In this document: piece by piece, positions 20,895 through 29,838 of the stretch
How the letters are laid out: every line of letters starts with the position of its first letter
How positions within the stretch are numbered: position 1 is the stretch's first letter
Origin: Gammaproteobacteria bacterium 42_54_T18
Lineage (GTDB): Bacteria; Pseudomonadota; Gammaproteobacteria; Pseudomonadales; Ketobacteraceae
DNA length: 64,000 nt
Reading direction: 5' to 3'
Assembly (NCBI GenBank): GCA_002163245.1
Contig: MAAL01000064.1
Location: 1-64,000 of the forward strand
Notes under the pieces: model-generated
Told to the model about the DNA's origin: nothing
The model's database searches: none
The model's input: the letters and a program-made list of their open reading frames with translations, nothing else
Program-made: the position numbers and the translations under genes

Positions 20895-21740
20895 TTATTC
20901 CTTATCTGCGAGTACAGTTTTATATAACAGGTTCTTCTTTACTCCTGTCATATCGCTTACTAAAGCACAGGCTTTCTTAAGCGGAAGGTGTTCCTGAGCC
21001 ATCGCAACCCAAGCCATTGTTGTCGCATCCACGACATCATTACCCGCTTTCTTTTTAGGCACTCCCGCCACCATAACAACAAACTCTCCTCGCTGCAGGT
21101 CAGGATCACCCTCAAGTTCCGACAACACTGAAGTCACCGGACCAGACAATACCCTTTCAAATGTTTTTGTCAGCTCTTTTGCCACACTCACAACTTTGTC
21201 TCCCCCTAAAACGGTCTGAATATCAGAGAGCAGCCCCGTAATCCGTCGGGGGGACTCATACAGTACAACGGTTGCCTGTTCATCAAGTATCTCTTGCAAT
21301 TGTTTTTGCCTGGCTGTTGGTTTTGGCGCTAGAAAACCTATAAACAGAAAGCGATCCGTTGGTAGCCCAGACACACTCAAGGCCGCCACTGCAGCACAAG
21401 GGCCAGGCACAGTGTAAACACTCACCCCAGCCGCCCTAGCCTTTGTTACAACGCGGTAGCCTGGATCGCTAATCAAGGGTGTTCCCGCATCGGAAATTAA
21501 TGCCACCGATTGCCCTTCGTGCAGTTTCGTTATTAACTGCTCAGACTTAACATCTTCATTATGCTCATGTACTGCCCACAAGGAGGTATTTATATTATGT
21601 GCGTTGAACAATTTTCGGCTATGGCGGGTATCCTCCGCAGCGACGATATCAACCGATTTTAATATTTCTATGGCGCGTAAAGTAATATCGCTTAAGTTCC
21701 CAATAGGAGTAGCGACAATGTATAAGTTTCCAGGATTCAT
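20895..21740 (-). CDS. rsmI: 16S rRNA 2'-O-methyltransferase (C1402)
   Basis: RsmI adds the 2'-O-methyl group to C1402 of 16S rRNA. The 281-residue tetrapyrrole-methylase-fold protein has the N-terminal LYIVATPIGNLSDITLRA, the AEDTRHSRKL motif and GTPLISDPGYRVV. It is divergent from lpoA, the same arrangement as in E. coli and Pseudomonas, and it reads toward rnpB. Confidence 0.97.
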   Translation of the reverse strand: MNPGNLYIVATPIGNLSDITLRAIEILKSVDIVAAEDTRHSRKLFNAHNINTSLWAVHEHNEDVKSEQLITKLHEGQSVALISDAGTPLISDPGYRVVTKARAAGVSVYTVPGPCAAVAALSVSGLPTDRFLFIGFLAPKPTARQKQLQEILDEQATVVLYESPRRITGLLSDIQTVLGGDKVVSVAKELTKTFERVLSGPVTSVLSELEGDPDLQRGEFVVMVAGVPKKKAGNDVVDATTMAWVAMAQEHLPLKKACALVSDMTGVKKNLLYKTVLADKE

Positions 21741-21886
21741 AAGTAGGTCGTCATTGTGGATTTGTCATCAGGTTTCTTCGAGGTAAGCAACTTTTTCCTA
21801 TTATATCAGTCTATAATGGGATGCTTCATCTTGGGCAAATTGATTGCCTCCTAACTTCTAGTATTTTTTGGGTAGATTGTACAGAT

Positions 21887-24082
21887 ATGCCAAAACGAGT
21901 CGCGCGATTTATTCTTTTTTTCACCTTATCACTGCTCACTGGGCTTGGACTAAGTGGCTGCGGTGACCCCTCAGCACGCATCAGCGATCCAAGTCAATCC
22001 GAAAAAGCCACTCCAATTGCGTCCTTACTGACCCAAGCACAACAGCTGCAGTCTCCCGCATCAGAACAACTTCTCCTACAAGCAGTTCGTTTACTGCGAC
22101 AGGGTGGGAAAATCGCCGAAGCATCGAATATATTAACAACAATAGATGGCACTCATTTACCAATTCTGCTCCAAGCAAACTTTATTATTGAGACGGCCTT
22201 TCAAGCGCTTTACAACCTTGACCCTGAATTAGCTGTATCAATTTTAACAACGGATAGGATGAATTTCACCAACATCATCAACCAGCTTGACACCAAGCAA
22301 TCAATAGAGTCCAGCTTACTCAGGGCTATTGCTTGGGAGCAATCAGGTAACTTTCTAGCCGCTGCAAGAGAGCGTATATTTATTGCGTCACTGCTCCCAG
22401 CTGAACACAACAGCCGAGTGAACGATACTTACATTGGTAATGTGAACACAAACAACGCAGTTGACATACCTGTCAACGCCAACACTGCAAAAACACCCCT
22501 AGACCTTATCCACAACTCACTAAAGTTAGAAAAATCTCGATCGCACAACACACAACAAATCTGGCTAAACCTCACAGCATTAGATGCAGAAGAGCTGTTA
22601 CCGCTGTCCTTATCCGCAGCTTTTGACGAAACCAAGGGGTGGTTTCAACTCGCATGGTTATTTCGTGCCCATCAAGACAACCTAGATTCTCAGATAAGCG
22701 AATTAAACCATTGGCTAACGCTATACCCTGAACACCCTGCGGCATCCCCGCTGCCTGAAAGCCTTGCCATATTGTCTCAGCTAGTTCAACAACGCCCCAA
22801 CAAGATAGCGTTATTACTTCCACAAAAGGGCCCCTACCTTCCAGCATCCAGAGCCATTCAAAATGGTTTTCTAGCGGCGCATTACACTGATACAAAAAAT
22901 GCAGATACAAAAAGCGTTAATTCCAAACCCGCCTTTATAGAAACGAGCAGGACACATCAGAACCAAACAACGCTACAAATCCGTGTATATGACAGCAGCA
23001 ACACCGACACCTTTATAGACACATATCAACAAGCGGTTCTCGACGGAGCTGAATTAATTATCGGCGCCCTGCAAAAAAAGAATGTAAAAGCTTTACAACA
23101 TTACTCAAGATACGACGAGTCTCAACTTGAAAAAGGTGGACTACCCGTCCCCACCATCGCGCTAAACAGAGCTGATAACGAAACACAAAGTCCCGCCAAC
23201 CTTTTTCAATTTGGTTTATCACCAGATGACGAAGCACGCCAAGTCGCCACTCATGCTTTAGAATACGAATATAAAAATGCCGCGGTACTCTACCCAGATT
23301 CCGCCTGGGGTGAACGAGTATTCAACACTTTTAATGAGCAATGGACCAAGTTTGGCGGCACCACAACCGCAAGTGCCACATTTGATAACAAAGGCAATTA
23401 TTCCTCCGCAATAAAACAAATGTTAATGATCCAACAAAGCCAAAGCCGAGCCAATCAGCTTAAACGCATGTTAGGCATTCCATTTGAATTCCAACCGAGA
23501 AGGCGGCAGGACATTGATTTCGTGTTTATTTTGGCATCCCCCAAACAGGCTCGACAAATTAAACCCCTACTCGACTTCCATTATGCTGCCGACTTACCGG
23601 TATATGCCACCTCTCATATATACAGCGGCAAACCCAAAGCATCAAAAGATAGAGACATAAACGGTGTTGAATTTTGCGATATACCCTGGCTGCTAACAAC
23701 GCCGACAGAAACGCAACAGAATCTAAATCAAGCATGGCCCAATACCGCCTCACGTTATCGCAGGCTCAATGCTTTGGGGGTAGATGCCTACCGACTACAT
23801 GCTCGCATTCAGTTACTCACTGGGGTTCCCGGCGCTCGATTTTTCGGGGCGACAGGGATCCTTTCATTGTCACCCAAAAACCTAATTCTCCGAGAATTAA
23901 ATTGGGCAAAAATCAAAAAAGGTACCCCAAGAGCAGTACCAAAACATGAAGCAGCCCCTCTGAAAGATAAACCACAAGGAAGTGATGATGAGAAGCAATG
24001 GAACCAACAACAATGGAGAACCCAACCGCCACAACAGCAGCCCCAAAACGCAAATTGGCAACCGAGCAGAACAACAAGCTAG
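21887..24082 (+). CDS. lpoA: Penicillin-binding protein activator LpoA (lipoprotein)
   Basis: LpoA is an outer-membrane lipoprotein that stimulates PBP1A. The ATG at 21887 begins a lipoprotein signal peptide ending in the lipobox LSGC; an upstream in-frame start at 21821 would spoil it. The rest is an N-terminal helical TPR-like part (about residues 35-270) and a C-terminal domain with the type 1 periplasmic-binding fold (about 285-680). The final 55 residues are a Q/P-rich low-complexity tail that overlaps yraN. A perfect TATAAT at 21812-21817 may be the -10 element; I see no good -35. Protein length is 731 residues. Confidence 0.93.
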   Translation: MPKRVARFILFFTLSLLTGLGLSGCGDPSARISDPSQSEKATPIASLLTQAQQLQSPASEQLLLQAVRLLRQGGKIAEASNILTTIDGTHLPILLQANFIIETAFQALYNLDPELAVSILTTDRMNFTNIINQLDTKQSIESSLLRAIAWEQSGNFLAAARERIFIASLLPAEHNSRVNDTYIGNVNTNNAVDIPVNANTAKTPLDLIHNSLKLEKSRSHNTQQIWLNLTALDAEELLPLSLSAAFDETKGWFQLAWLFRAHQDNLDSQISELNHWLTLYPEHPAASPLPESLAILSQLVQQRPNKIALLLPQKGPYLPASRAIQNGFLAAHYTDTKNADTKSVNSKPAFIETSRTHQNQTTLQIRVYDSSNTDTFIDTYQQAVLDGAELIIGALQKKNVKALQHYSRYDESQLEKGGLPVPTIALNRADNETQSPANLFQFGLSPDDEARQVATHALEYEYKNAAVLYPDSAWGERVFNTFNEQWTKFGGTTTASATFDNKGNYSSAIKQMLMIQQSQSRANQLKRMLGIPFEFQPRRRQDIDFVFILASPKQARQIKPLLDFHYAADLPVYATSHIYSGKPKASKDRDINGVEFCDIPWLLTTPTETQQNLNQAWPNTASRYRRLNALGVDAYRLHARIQLLTGVPGARFFGATGILSLSPKNLILRELNWAKIKKGTPRAVPKHEAAPLKDKPQGSDDEKQWNQQQWRTQPPQQQPQNANWQPSRTTS

Positions 24083-24398
24083 GTCTTATTTGGAACATCA
24101 AGGATTGCGATTTAAAGAAGGTAATTTTTCTGAAAAAACAGGTGAAATCGACCTTATAATGCATGATGGCGACACCCTAGTGTTTGTGGAAGTACGGTAC
24201 CGCCGAAAACTTGGTTTCGGCTCAGCCATTGATAGCGTGACCTACCATAAACAAAAGAAACTCATTAAAACAGCACAACTTTACATGCTTAGACGCTTTA
24301 AAACCGTAGAAATCCCTTGCCGATTTGATGTTGTAGGTATTGACTATTGCCCGAAACACCAGACACAGGAAACAACCTGGATAAGAAATGCATTTTAA
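23988..24398 (+). CDS. yraN: UPF0102 family protein YraN
   Basis: This is a small PD-(D/E)xK endonuclease-like fold protein of unknown role. The family core GNRAEQQARSYLEHQG, GEIDLIMHDGDTLVFVEVRYR and RFDVVGID is intact. Three tandem start codons occur (GTG 23982, ATG 23985, ATG 23988); the last has the best spacing from AAGGAAG and gives 136 residues. The gene begins inside lpoA and overlaps it by 95 bases; its first 20 or so residues are low-complexity, so the overlap encodes disordered ends of both proteins. Confidence 0.92.
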   Translation: MRSNGTNNNGEPNRHNSSPKTQIGNRAEQQARSYLEHQGLRFKEGNFSEKTGEIDLIMHDGDTLVFVEVRYRRKLGFGSAIDSVTYHKQKKLIKTAQLYMLRRFKTVEIPCRFDVVGIDYCPKHQTQETTWIRNAF

Positions 24399-24432
24399 GT
24401 TTACAATACGTACTGTTAAAATATAACGCTAA

Positions 24433-25043
<611 letters not shown>

Positions 25044-25044
<1 letters not shown>

Positions 25045-25670
25045 TGACAAAGGTTAAGAAAACAATGAACAGAACATCAAGCCGAAGCCTGTTGTTAAAC
25101 CTATGGTTAATAGGCAGCTTATTTTTTGCATCACAATGGATTTCTGGGTGCGCCTCGATACTCTCGGCCTCTTCTGGATCTGATCAAATTGACGAAGACC
25201 CTGGAACCCGTACATTTGGGTCCTATATTGAAGACGAAAGTATTGAAACTAAAATCCTCGCAAACTTATATAATGCGGACATAGGCTATAAAGAAGGGAA
25301 TGTTAGCGTCGTTTCCTACAACGGCATCGTATTAGTTATAGGTCAAGTAAAATCGCAACCACTGCTTGAAAATGCCTCGTCAATCGCCCAAAAAGTCAGA
25401 GCAGTAAGGAAAGTTCATAACGAACTCTCGATAGCCGGGCCAGTGTCTTATATGGCAGGGGTAAATGATGGCTGGCTTACCACTAAAATCAAAAATCAAA
25501 TGCTATTTACAACTGACTTTCCTTCGGGTCGAGTTAAAGTTGTAACTGAAAACGGCACAGTTTACCTAATGGGGCTACTAACACCAAAAGAAGCTACCGA
25601 CGCAGTTGCAATTACACGTTTGATTTATGGAGTACAGAAAATCGTCAAGATTGTAGAGTATATCGATTAA
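25044..25670 (+). CDS. dolP: BON-domain lipoprotein (DolP/YraP family)
   Basis: This 208-residue protein has a basic N-terminus, a hydrophobic segment and the lipobox ISGC (cysteine about residue 36), followed by two BON domains (about 68-135 and 145-208). DolP maintains outer-membrane integrity in E. coli. The start overlaps diaA (TAATG); the ATG seven codons later is an alternative. It ends the lpoA-yraN-diaA-dolP block and converges on the receptor kinase gene. Confidence 0.92.
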
Positions 25671-25678
25671 CACAAACC

Positions 25679-25745
25679 TGTATTGGTCATAGCGAGCACC
25701 TGCCCTAGGCAAACACCAATTTAAACAGTCGCCATGACCAATACA
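25679..25745. terminator. Long inverted repeat between dolP and the kinase gene
   Basis: A 17-base arm (25679-25695) is repeated inverted at 25729-25745 with one G-U-type mismatch and a 33-base loop. It fills the gap between two convergent stops, so it may serve as a terminator for one or both. It lacks a T-tract, so intrinsic termination is uncertain. Confidence 0.5.
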
Positions 25746-25746
25746 A

Positions 25747-28362
25747 TTACAACCTTACCTTCTTTAAATCCACTTCTTCAAACGCCCCACCTGCCGTAAT
25801 CCTACTCCCCCACACCTGATGGCTAGCCTGGTGGTCTGAAACATGAAAACTTAATGGTTGCCCCACACCTAGCTCTAGCGATGAAAATGACTCCAATGCA
25901 CTCACCACATCATCCATCGTAAAGTATCGCCCCACTTGCTGCAAAGCCTCACACAATAAAACTGCTACAATATACCCTTCCAGCGAGACAAAACCTGGCT
26001 CCTCATTAGGAAAGTAACGGGAAAAGTCTTCCCTGTACTGCAACACACCGGACGCGTACGAGTCATACATCGGCACAACCTGCGTCACCAACACATCCTC
26101 ACCGATACCCCCTCCAATCTCCTGAAAAGCTTCCGCTAAAGCGCGCGCGCCAACAAAAGATACATTACCAACCTCTCCCAAAAAACCCTGCTCCCTCACC
26201 AACCGTGTAAATGCCGCACTAGCCGAATACGTGCTAACAAGTACTACAGCATCAAGCGAATCAATCTTATCGTCAAACTGATGCACCGCTGTTTCAACCT
26301 GAACCGTATTTCGCTCATAGCTCGCTGTAATTATATTTTCTCTGGCAACACCGTAATCTTGCAACGCATCAACCACTCCAGACAAGCCATCTCTACCGTA
26401 ACTGTCATTTTGATAAAACACACCAATTCTTTCAGGGCGCAACTTCTTCACCTTTACAAAATAGTGAATCATCGCCGCCGTTTCTTCCGCGTAACTTGCT
26501 CGATAATTAAAAACATAACGATCAGGAGGGTCATTTCTCAGCACCTCCGCACCCGAGAATGTCCCCATAACCAACATACGCTCCTTCAATGCAATCGGCA
26601 AAATCGCTCGCGCTGTGGGGGTACCAACATTCCCCAGCAACGAGAACACACCCGATTCTTTATCGACAAAAGCTGCCATATTTTTAATAGCTATACCTGG
26701 CTCATACCCATCATTCAAAGCATTCAACTCAAGCGCTCTACCATGAATCCCACCAGTTGCATTTACCCGATGAAAATAAGCTTCCACTCCCAATCGCATT
26801 GCCCTGCCTAACTCTTTAGCCCCTCCCTGAAATGCAGCTGACATGCCAATCGTTATTTGATGAGGCATCACCCCCCTCGGAGTCTCCTCACCAATAATAT
26901 CTCTAACCCAAATGTCACTTACATGATAACGCCAAGGAGAATAAGCACCGACACCAAACCCCACCATCAACAAGGCAACGCATAAAAACACATAAATACG
27001 CTTAGATAATACGCTCGTTGCTTTGACTATATCCCCACCTACGCGTTGATTTTCAAAACTCCCCCCACTCAAATTTGATTGCACCAAACTCGAGGACTGT
27101 AATTGTTGCCGGCCAGCTCTCTGTAACTGCGTAAGCGTCATCGGCTGAACCATTCCAGGTGTCGGCAATGAACCAGGATCTCGCTTCACCCCACCCAACT
27201 CAGCACTCACAACAGAAACTCGCAACCCAATGCGTGAAAAAACCGTTTTGAACCGTTGGGCGTCCTTTTCGTTAAGATTCTTACGAATCACAATATTTTT
27301 TGAGGTTTCAATAAGTTGCTTCGCCTGGCCTTCAGACATTTTTAATACCCGTTGCAACTCTATTTTCACATCTTCATCTATAACTCCATCTATCAATCCG
27401 CCATTTGAAATCACGTTCCAGCCTGACGAATCCTGAGATTTCCGACCACCCTCGCCATCAATAACAACCTTCTCAAACTGCTTTGAATGATCCAGCAACG
27501 CTTGCCAAAAGACCTTTACGTCGGCGTAACGCATATCCCTATCCAGAGCCATCGCCTGATCAACTACAGGCTGCAACGACAACATCAAAGGATCTGTTAC
27601 CGACACATCTAACAATTTAGGCACATCACCGGACAACTGTTTTGCCATAATAGATTCATGACTAGCTCCAGAAAAGGGGCGTTTCCCCGACAACACAAAA
27701 AACAATAACGCACCCAAAGCATATACATCCGCGCGAGGGTCAACAGCAACACCTCTAATTTGCTCAGGCGAAAGGTAACCCGGCGTCCCCATCACCATCC
27801 CCAGCTTGGTATGCTTGAGGTCCTCCTCTCCCAAGGGTTTGCTGATACCAAAATCTAAAACTTTAACAAGCGTATCCCCTCCGGTGACCTGCACGATCAT
27901 AATATTATTCGGTTTTAAATCTCGATGAACCACATCTAACTTGTGCGCGGCATGAATACCTGCACATACCTGCTCCATCAACCAAACCACATTACCAACC
28001 GGCAAAGCCCCTTCACTTTCAACAACATCCCCCAATGTCACACCATCCAACAACTCCATTGCAATAAAGACAATACCGTCATCAGTTCTCCCAAAATCAA
28101 ATACACTAACCACTGACGGGTGATTAACTTGGCTGTTTATTCTAGCCTCTCTCAAAAACAGTTGAATAAAGTCTTCATCGTCAAAGCCCGGCCGCAAGAC
28201 CTTAACAACCACCTTGCGTCCTAGACTTATCTGCTCGGCAATAAAAACTAAACTCATACCACCATCCGCCAGCTGGCGCTCAATTCTATAAGCACCATTC
28301 AACTCACGACCGACCAATGAGTCGCACTCATCGCTTTGATTGACTTGTTCCAACCCAGCCAT
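25747..28362 (-). CDS. Transmembrane Ser/Thr kinase with LivJ-type periplasmic ligand domain
   Basis: This 871-residue protein I do not recognise as a named gene. Residues 24-290 form a Hanks-type kinase: K54 (VVVKVL), E72, the catalytic loop H146-R-D-L-K-P-N-N153, D170-F-G172 and GTPGYLSPEQ (192-201). All catalytic residues are present; the P-loop is LADGGMSLV, with A32 and S37 replacing two usual glycines. Residues about 330-385 resemble a small alpha/beta domain like the ribosomal L7/L12 C-terminus. A polar linker and one membrane segment (456-474) follow. Residues about 503-865 are a type 1 periplasmic-binding domain of the branched-chain amino acid (peripla_BP_6) kind. The expected topology is kinase inside, sensor in the periplasm. 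The gene stands alone between dolP and sspB. Ligand and phosphorylation targets are unknown. Confidence 0.88.
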   Translation of the reverse strand: MAGLEQVNQSDECDSLVGRELNGAYRIERQLADGGMSLVFIAEQISLGRKVVVKVLRPGFDDEDFIQLFLREARINSQVNHPSVVSVFDFGRTDDGIVFIAMELLDGVTLGDVVESEGALPVGNVVWLMEQVCAGIHAAHKLDVVHRDLKPNNIMIVQVTGGDTLVKVLDFGISKPLGEEDLKHTKLGMVMGTPGYLSPEQIRGVAVDPRADVYALGALLFFVLSGKRPFSGASHESIMAKQLSGDVPKLLDVSVTDPLMLSLQPVVDQAMALDRDMRYADVKVFWQALLDHSKQFEKVVIDGEGGRKSQDSSGWNVISNGGLIDGVIDEDVKIELQRVLKMSEGQAKQLIETSKNIVIRKNLNEKDAQRFKTVFSRIGLRVSVVSAELGGVKRDPGSLPTPGMVQPMTLTQLQRAGRQQLQSSSLVQSNLSGGSFENQRVGGDIVKATSVLSKRIYVFLCVALLMVGFGVGAYSPWRYHVSDIWVRDIIGEETPRGVMPHQITIGMSAAFQGGAKELGRAMRLGVEAYFHRVNATGGIHGRALELNALNDGYEPGIAIKNMAAFVDKESGVFSLLGNVGTPTARAILPIALKERMLVMGTFSGAEVLRNDPPDRYVFNYRASYAEETAAMIHYFVKVKKLRPERIGVFYQNDSYGRDGLSGVVDALQDYGVARENIITASYERNTVQVETAVHQFDDKIDSLDAVVLVSTYSASAAFTRLVREQGFLGEVGNVSFVGARALAEAFQEIGGGIGEDVLVTQVVPMYDSYASGVLQYREDFSRYFPNEEPGFVSLEGYIVAVLLCEALQQVGRYFTMDDVVSALESFSSLELGVGQPLSFHVSDHQASHQVWGSRITAGGAFEEVDLKKVRL

Positions 28363-28474
28363 AACAATCTCATAATATCAATAAGTTCAAATACGATTAC
28401 AACGCAACCGTTAAGGTTACAGTATAGGTGAATATGAACATGCCATCGCGGACATTGACCGGCACTCACCTCAA

Positions 28475-28528
28475 CAATCAGCCATAAAAAAACCCCTGAG
28501 AAATCAGGGGTTTTTTTATGGCTGATTG
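28475..28528 (-). terminator. Strong terminator after sspB (25-base perfect stem)
   Basis: Perfect 25-base arms (28475-28499 and 28504-28528) enclose a GAAA loop. The stem contains A7/T7 tracts and the core ACCCCTGA/TCAGGGGT. It starts two bases after the sspB stop and isolates sspB from the kinase gene; being symmetric, it can act in both directions. Confidence 0.85.
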
Positions 28529-28529
28529 C

Positions 28530-28958
28530 TTATTTCACCACTTTCAAGCTCGGCCGGCCTACGACCGGAGGCTTACTCGCAGCGTCGCTACCCCCTCCCT
28601 CATCAGGGCTTGGAGGTGGTTCAATTTCCCCAGCCTCAAAAAACATACCTTTACCATTTTCTTTAGCATATATTGCCAATAAAGCACCAATAGGTAGATA
28701 TATTTCTCGAGATCGACCACCAAAACGAGCAGAGAATTGTACGTACTCATTATCCATATGCAAATGCCGAATCGCCGAAGGTGTCAAATTTAAAACGATT
28801 TTGCCATCATCAACAAATTCCGTGGGTACTGCAACTTTCGGATAATTTGCATCAACCAACAAATAAGGCGTGCAATTGTTATCGACAATCCATTCGTATA
28901 AAGCCCGCACAAAATAAGGCCGTGTCGGAGACATCGCCTCTTCAGTGATATCCGTCAT
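28530..28958 (-). CDS. sspB: ClpXP protease specificity-enhancing factor SspB
   Basis: SspB binds ssrA-tagged proteins and delivers them to ClpXP. The N-terminal fold (RPYFVRALYEWIVDNNCTPY, VLNLTPSAIRHL, FSARFGG) is typical, followed by a flexible acidic/proline linker and the C-terminal ClpX-binding motif GRPSLKVVK, nearly identical to the E. coli tail. An ATG at 28958 with AGGGG five bases before it is preferred over the frame opening at 29003, giving 142 residues. Confidence 0.95.
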   Translation of the reverse strand: MTDITEEAMSPTRPYFVRALYEWIVDNNCTPYLLVDANYPKVAVPTEFVDDGKIVLNLTPSAIRHLHMDNEYVQFSARFGGRSREIYLPIGALLAIYAKENGKGMFFEAGEIEPPPSPDEGGGSDAASKPPVVGRPSLKVVK

Positions 28959-29054
28959 TACTCCCCCTACTAGCTCCATTGTACAACCAAGTAAATCGCA
29001 CAATCATGCTAACACCAAACAGCAACCACCACCTGGTGTTAACAAACGATAATA

Positions 29055-29693
29055 TCAATGGCCGTGCTGCATATCACTTTCTAAATCAGACAGGCTAGCC
29101 TTAAAAGACTCACGCTCGAACAATCGATCCATATAGGCCATCAGATTGGGAGTCTTAGCTCGGTCCATCTCAATACCCATTACAGGAAGACGCCACAAGA
29201 TAGGAGCCATACAGCAATCCACCAAAGTGTATTCTTCACTCATGAAATAAGGCATCTCAGAGAAAATCGGATCAATAGCAGTCAGGCTTTCTTTGAACTT
29301 TTCCTTAGCCTTATCTGCTTCAGCCGGATCTGCAGACGGATCAAGAGCTAGCGTAACCAATGGAGCCCAGTCGCGCTCGATCCTGTATAACCAAAGCCTA
29401 CTTCGAGCCCTTTCAACAGGGTAAACAGGTAACAATGGAGGGTGAGGGAATCGCTCATCCAAATATTCCATCATCACATTTGGTTCATACAATGTCAGCT
29501 CACGATCAACTAACGTCGGCAATTCATTGTAAGGATTCAAACTTGCTAAATCCTCCGGCTTACTAGCCAAGTCCACGTCAAGAATGTCAACGGTAACCCC
29601 TTTTTCAGCCAAAACTATACGTACTCGATGGCTATAGTGATCATTACCATCAGAATAAAATATCATCGAAGAACGCTTTGCAACCACACCCAT
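29055..29693 (-). CDS. sspA: Stringent starvation protein A
   Basis: SspA has the glutathione-S-transferase fold but works as an RNA polymerase-associated regulator in stationary phase. The 212-residue protein shows the thioredoxin-like N-terminus (MIFYSDGNDHYSHRVRIVLAEKG), NELPTLVDRELTLYE and a helical C-terminal domain. It precedes sspB by about 100 bases and follows petC, as in other gammaproteobacteria. Confidence 0.95.
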   Translation of the reverse strand: MGVVAKRSSMIFYSDGNDHYSHRVRIVLAEKGVTVDILDVDLASKPEDLASLNPYNELPTLVDRELTLYEPNVMMEYLDERFPHPPLLPVYPVERARSRLWLYRIERDWAPLVTLALDPSADPAEADKAKEKFKESLTAIDPIFSEMPYFMSEEYTLVDCCMAPILWRLPVMGIEMDRAKTPNLMAYMDRLFERESFKASLSDLESDMQHGH

Positions 29694-29755
29694 GAAGTCA
29701 CTCCCTAGAGTTTACGGTTAGAATTTAACTACTAAAAATCATACAAAAACAACGT

Positions 29756-29808
29756 AAACATAACGACAAAAGGGTACCCCAAACAGGCACCCTTTTGTCG
29801 TTATGTTT
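29756..29808 (-). terminator. Hairpin between petC and sspA
   Basis: Perfect 20-base arms (29756-29775 and 29789-29808) with a 13-base loop, placed about 30 bases after the petC stop. On the minus strand it is followed by a T-rich stretch. Likely terminator of the petABC operon. Confidence 0.75.
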
Positions 29809-29838
29809 GCTACCTACAAACATCATTAATCATCAAGA

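Noticed and set aside
20627-20927. Open frames on both strands within 20627-20927
   Set aside because: They lie across the RNase P RNA, whose conserved core is unmistakable; none resembles a protein family.
22572-22910. A 112-codon minus-strand frame within lpoA
   Set aside because: Antisense to lpoA, no support.
26281-26811. A 176-codon open frame on the plus strand
   Set aside because: It is antisense to the kinase sensor domain, has no recognisable motifs and no good ribosome site.
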